Assembly: GCA_040285825.1 (NCBI GenBank)
Contig: JAUPSS010000012.1
Coordinates: 310,001-374,000 of the forward strand
DNA length: 64,000 bases
DNA from: Eukaryota sp. TZLM1-RC
Lineage: Eukaryota; Metamonada: BaSk clade
Direction of reading: 5' to 3'
In this document: positions 62,956 to 64,000 of the stretch, one piece after another
How the letters are laid out: each line of letters begins with the position of its first letter
Numbering within the stretch: position 1 is the first letter of the stretch
Position numbers and translations under genes: made by a program
The notes under the pieces: generated by a model
Told to the model about the DNA's origin: nothing
The model's database searches: none
What the model saw: only the letters and a program-made list of their open reading frames with translations

Positions 62956-63894
62956 TTAATCAGTTGACACAAATTTTTTCAATCTTTCACTGTGCAAATA
63001 AGGAGACTTGTAGTTTTGTTGTTCAACGTAACCAGAGTGATTAAAGAGCGAGTTACAGTTATAGTTACGTAAGCTCTCAAGACAAGAAAAAATAATTTGG
63101 GTAGCAGGCACGTCAGGATAAAGTTTAGCTTCGTTTCGAACTCGTCTTCTTAAGATAGAGAAAAAACTCTCGATAAGATTACATTCTGGGCAGTATGGGG
63201 GCAAAAGAATGTATTTAATACCGGTTTTACTTACAGCTGCAAAAATTTCAGGTGACCTATGAATTCGACAGCCATCTAATATCAGAACAGAGCGTGGACC
63301 TGGAAATCGATACGTTACACCATCTCTGATTAAGTCTTTTAAGAAGCCAACAAAATCTGATCTGCTGAAGTGACCTTCCTTCATATGTGAGATCACATAG
63401 CCAAACATGTTAATACAAACGACCAGTGATATTTGGCGTGCATTAATTTTTCCAGCTTTGGCATGAATAGGAACTTTCTTTTTAGAATATCCTTTGTTTC
63501 GATGAAAATGTTCGTTTCGAAAACTCAATTCATCAATAAATAGTAGTGAAGACTGAATAATAGATCCCACTTCTTTCAAAAGAAATGCGTCATAGTTACG
63601 ATGCAGACTCTCTTTACACTTGTAGAGGACTGTTGATGCAACTTTATTTGAATATCCTGAATCAACAAGAATTCTTCGGATTGTTGACACTGAAGAAGCG
63701 ATACCAAACATATTCCTACAGAGAGTCTCCATTTCATGTACAAACATAAACGGATCGTTATCAACTATCTTCAACAAAATGTCAACTTCTGTGCATTTGA
63801 ACTTTTTTGACCGTTTACGTTTGTGTGTACCCCATTTAGAGGCGTCAAAGGAGTGTTTTAACCATCGAGATATCGTTGATTGTGATATAATCAA
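62956..63894 (-). CDS. IS630/Tc1-type DD34E transposase, N-terminus incomplete
   Basis: A 312-codon frame that has no ATG at its left limit. An in-frame TAG lies just upstream, and the helix-turn-helix residues SQSTISRWL follow. The catalytic triad is visible: Asp in LLFIDELSFRNEHFHRNKGY, Asp in SVLILDGCRIHRSPE, and Glu in YCPECNLIESFF, with 34 residues between the last two (DD34E). Beyond the TAG, the same frame carries ELTCGI-like residues and then a TGA at about 63930. The coding region is therefore damaged or continues through a frame break off the window edge. Inverted terminal repeats are not seen. Confidence 0.82.
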   Translation of the reverse strand: MIISQSTISRWLKHSFDASKWGTHKRKRSKKFKCTEVDILLKIVDNDPFMFVHEMETLCRNMFGIASSVSTIRRILVDSGYSNKVASTVLYKCKESLHRNYDAFLLKEVGSIIQSSLLFIDELSFRNEHFHRNKGYSKKKVPIHAKAGKINARQISLVVCINMFGYVISHMKEGHFSRSDFVGFLKDLIRDGVTYRFPGPRSVLILDGCRIHRSPEIFAAVSKTGIKYILLPPYCPECNLIESFFSILRRRVRNEAKLYPDVPATQIIFSCLESLRNYNCNSLFNHSGYVEQQNYKSPYLHSERLKKFVSTD

Positions 63895-64000
63895 CTAAAT
63901 TCCACAAGTCAACTCTATAAAAGTCAATTGTCAAAAAGAACTTGCCGAAGTTTGGCAACCACAAAGTCTGAGAACTCTATCAAAGTTGCTGAATTGGCAG

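Noticed and set aside
1-64000. CRISPR arrays, rRNA and tRNA genes
   Set aside because: No regularly spaced repeats, rRNA-like blocks or convincing tRNA box B sequences were noticed. A covariance-model scan was not possible.

Overview
This is a window from a small, AT-rich eukaryotic (protist) genome. It mixes compact single-copy genes with a heavy load of retrotransposons. The eukaryotic gene set (SKP1, V-ATPase catalytic subunit A, a CSB/ERCC6-type SNF2 ATPase, a PAQR/hemolysin-III membrane protein, an SH3 protein, a TBC1D19-like fragment) shows this. An RSPH9-like radial spoke protein argues that the organism builds a motile flagellum. Five introns can be placed by protein continuity. All are GT-AG and only 26-35 nt long. 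The species cannot be named from this sequence alone; an excavate-type flagellate would fit.

Layout. 1-5834: a Ty3/gypsy-like LTR element on the minus strand (element A, family 1), cut by the window edge and inserted in an R2-type LINE tail. 5.9-19.8 kb: a secreted saposin-array protein (6367-7440) and a polytopic membrane protein (13438-14652), with LINE tails between them, a pogo/Tigger-like DNA transposon relic with terminal inverted repeats (9036-9763) and a complete 1.1-kb gag-only LTR element (11068-12164). 19.3-41.6 kb: a nested stack. A LINE remnant contains gypsy element B, whose integrase is split by element C (25405-40550). The integrase of C is split by element D (31483-40121), and the 3' LTR of D is split by a 5'-truncated LINE (38365-40087). 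Flanking frames and target duplications let the order be read.

42-64 kb is gene-rich: an SH3/coiled-coil protein, a Fanzor (eukaryotic TnpB-like RNA-guided nuclease homologue), a TBC1D19-like gene lacking its catalytic core, a CSB-like ATPase, SKP1, V-ATPase subunit A, RSPH9, a full-length 2.9-kb R2-type LINE with 13-bp target duplications, a PAQR protein, a host gene split by a LINE, and an IS630/Tc1-type DD34E transposase.

The mobile part has two related gypsy families (family 1 = A and C; family 2 = B and D), a small gag-only element whose LTR end matches family 1, and at least three LINE lineages with a C-terminal zinc motif and restriction-like nuclease region. Many frame breaks lie in homopolymer runs, so some apparent pseudogenes may be assembly errors. 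The two items most worth follow-up are the Fanzor at 42919-44912 and the gag-only LTR element with its apparent family 1 partner.
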